This document shows positions 63,550 through 64,000 of a DNA stretch of 64,000 nucleotides, piece by piece. Position 1 is the first letter of the stretch. The number at the start of each line of letters is the position of its first letter. The notes under the pieces were generated by a model. The model saw nothing but the letters and a program-made list of their open reading frames with translations. It made no database searches and was not told where the DNA came from. A program made the translations under genes and the position numbers. Source of the DNA: Kumtagia sp052180275 (GTDB lineage Bacteria > Pseudomonadota > Alphaproteobacteria > Rhizobiales > Rhizobiaceae); contig NZ_CP197465.1 of NCBI RefSeq assembly GCF_052180275.1, positions 186,001 through 250,000 on the forward strand, written 5' to 3'.

Positions 63550-64000
63550 ATGGAGGTGCTGGACATCAACAGGACGAGACTTCAGCGCGCACTCGGCTGG
63601 CTTCAGCCGCATCGCATCGTCCTCATCCTGATCGCACTGGCGATCGTGATCTACTGTATCTTTGCGCTGCGCTGGGACTGGCTGCCGAATTATCTTGGTC
63701 TTGCGGTCCAGGGTATCTGGCGCACGATATGGCTGCTCGTGCTTTCATGCACGTTCGGCCTCGCACTCGCCATACCGCTGGGCTTGGTCCAGGTTACCGG
63801 CCCGAAAATTCTGAGCGTGCCGGCGCTGGTGTTCTGCACCATCATCCGCGGCACGCCGCTGCTGCTGCAGCTCTGGCTTTTGTATTTTGGATTGGGATCG
63901 CTATTCCCGCAATTTCCGTGGATACGGGACTCGTTCCTGTGGCCGATCCTGCGGCAGGCATGGCCATACGGCCTGCTCGCGCTCACGCTCTCCTTCGCCG
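63550..64000 (+). CDS. Amino-acid/opine ABC importer permease 2 (OccM/HisM type), cut by window end
   Basis: Open from ATG 63550 to the right edge, 150 codons visible. It begins MEVLDINRTRLQRALGWLQP, a first helix IVLILIALAIVIYCIFAL follows, then GIWRTIWLLVLSCTFGLALA and the HisM-type segment CTIIRGTPLLLQLWLLYFGL. It would form the heteromeric channel with permease 1. The coupling loop and C-terminus lie outside the window. Confidence 0.88.
   Translation, partial: MEVLDINRTRLQRALGWLQPHRIVLILIALAIVIYCIFALRWDWLPNYLGLAVQGIWRTIWLLVLSCTFGLALAIPLGLVQVTGPKILSVPALVFCTIIRGTPLLLQLWLLYFGLGSLFPQFPWIRDSFLWPILRQAWPYGLLALTLSFA

Overview
The window reads as a chromosomal segment of a GC-rich alphaproteobacterium of the Hyphomicrobiales, most like Mesorhizobium or a close Phyllobacteriaceae relative. 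This is inferred from the cmk-rpsA pair, the htpX / dnaK-dnaJ-pmtA order, a rhizobial-type PmtA, a BTLCP-type transglutaminase-like protein, an octopine/nopaline-type ABC importer and a palindromic intergenic repeat family I recognise from rhizobia. No rRNA, tRNA or CRISPR array was seen.

Layout. 1-3.3 kb: housekeeping cmk and rpsA plus a CsbD-like stress protein. 3.4-6.1 kb: a guanidino-acid pair on the minus strand (a ThDP decarboxylase resembling AruI and a DDAH/arginine-deiminase-superfamily hydrolase). 6.25-7.15 kb: an IS6-family element beside a 26-codon remnant of a TctC-type binding protein. 7.3-23 kb (minus): an unusual surface and signalling locus made of a CHASE2 adenylate cyclase, a FecR-TPR-beta-barrel fusion, a 2287-residue DUF4347/FG-GAP/cadherin-like/RTX protein and a second RTX protein with the same C-terminal modules. 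24-33 kb: a carbohydrate-type ABC importer with RidA, facing an aldehyde dehydrogenase, a creatininase-family hydrolase, a Gfo/Idh/MocA oxidoreductase and a GntR regulator; this looks like one catabolic regulon of unknown substrate. 33.7-37.5 kb: a DUF4153-type membrane protein with a CreB/CreC-like two-component system. 37.6-47.6 kb: htpX, dnaK, a small exported protein, dnaJ, pmtA, an FMN reductase, pyrF, a DUF1330 protein, phaZ and a BTLCP protein with a CtrA-like box.

47.7-60.5 kb is an accessory island. It starts with an IS630 fragment, an intact IS6 copy, an IS6 remnant, a decayed IS3 element and an intact IS21 element. It continues with a small catabolic cluster: a flavin monooxygenase/acyl-CoA-dehydrogenase-like gene cut by IS21, two NTF2-like proteins, a flavin reductase fused to a TetR-type ligand-binding domain, a MarR regulator, an amidase, an SDR dehydrogenase and a phthalate-dioxygenase-reductase-type protein. 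It closes with a second full-length IS6 copy in the same orientation as the first (transposase carrying a stop codon). The two direct IS6 copies bracket about 12.6 kb and could in principle move it or delete it. 61-64 kb: a polar amino-acid/opine-type ABC importer running off the right edge.

The most unusual items are the cyclase / FecR-TPR-barrel / DUF4347-RTX locus, the flavin reductase-TetR domain fusion, and the in-frame membrane extension upstream of cmk. All functional links between genes are inferred from adjacency and domain content; nothing was searched or computed.
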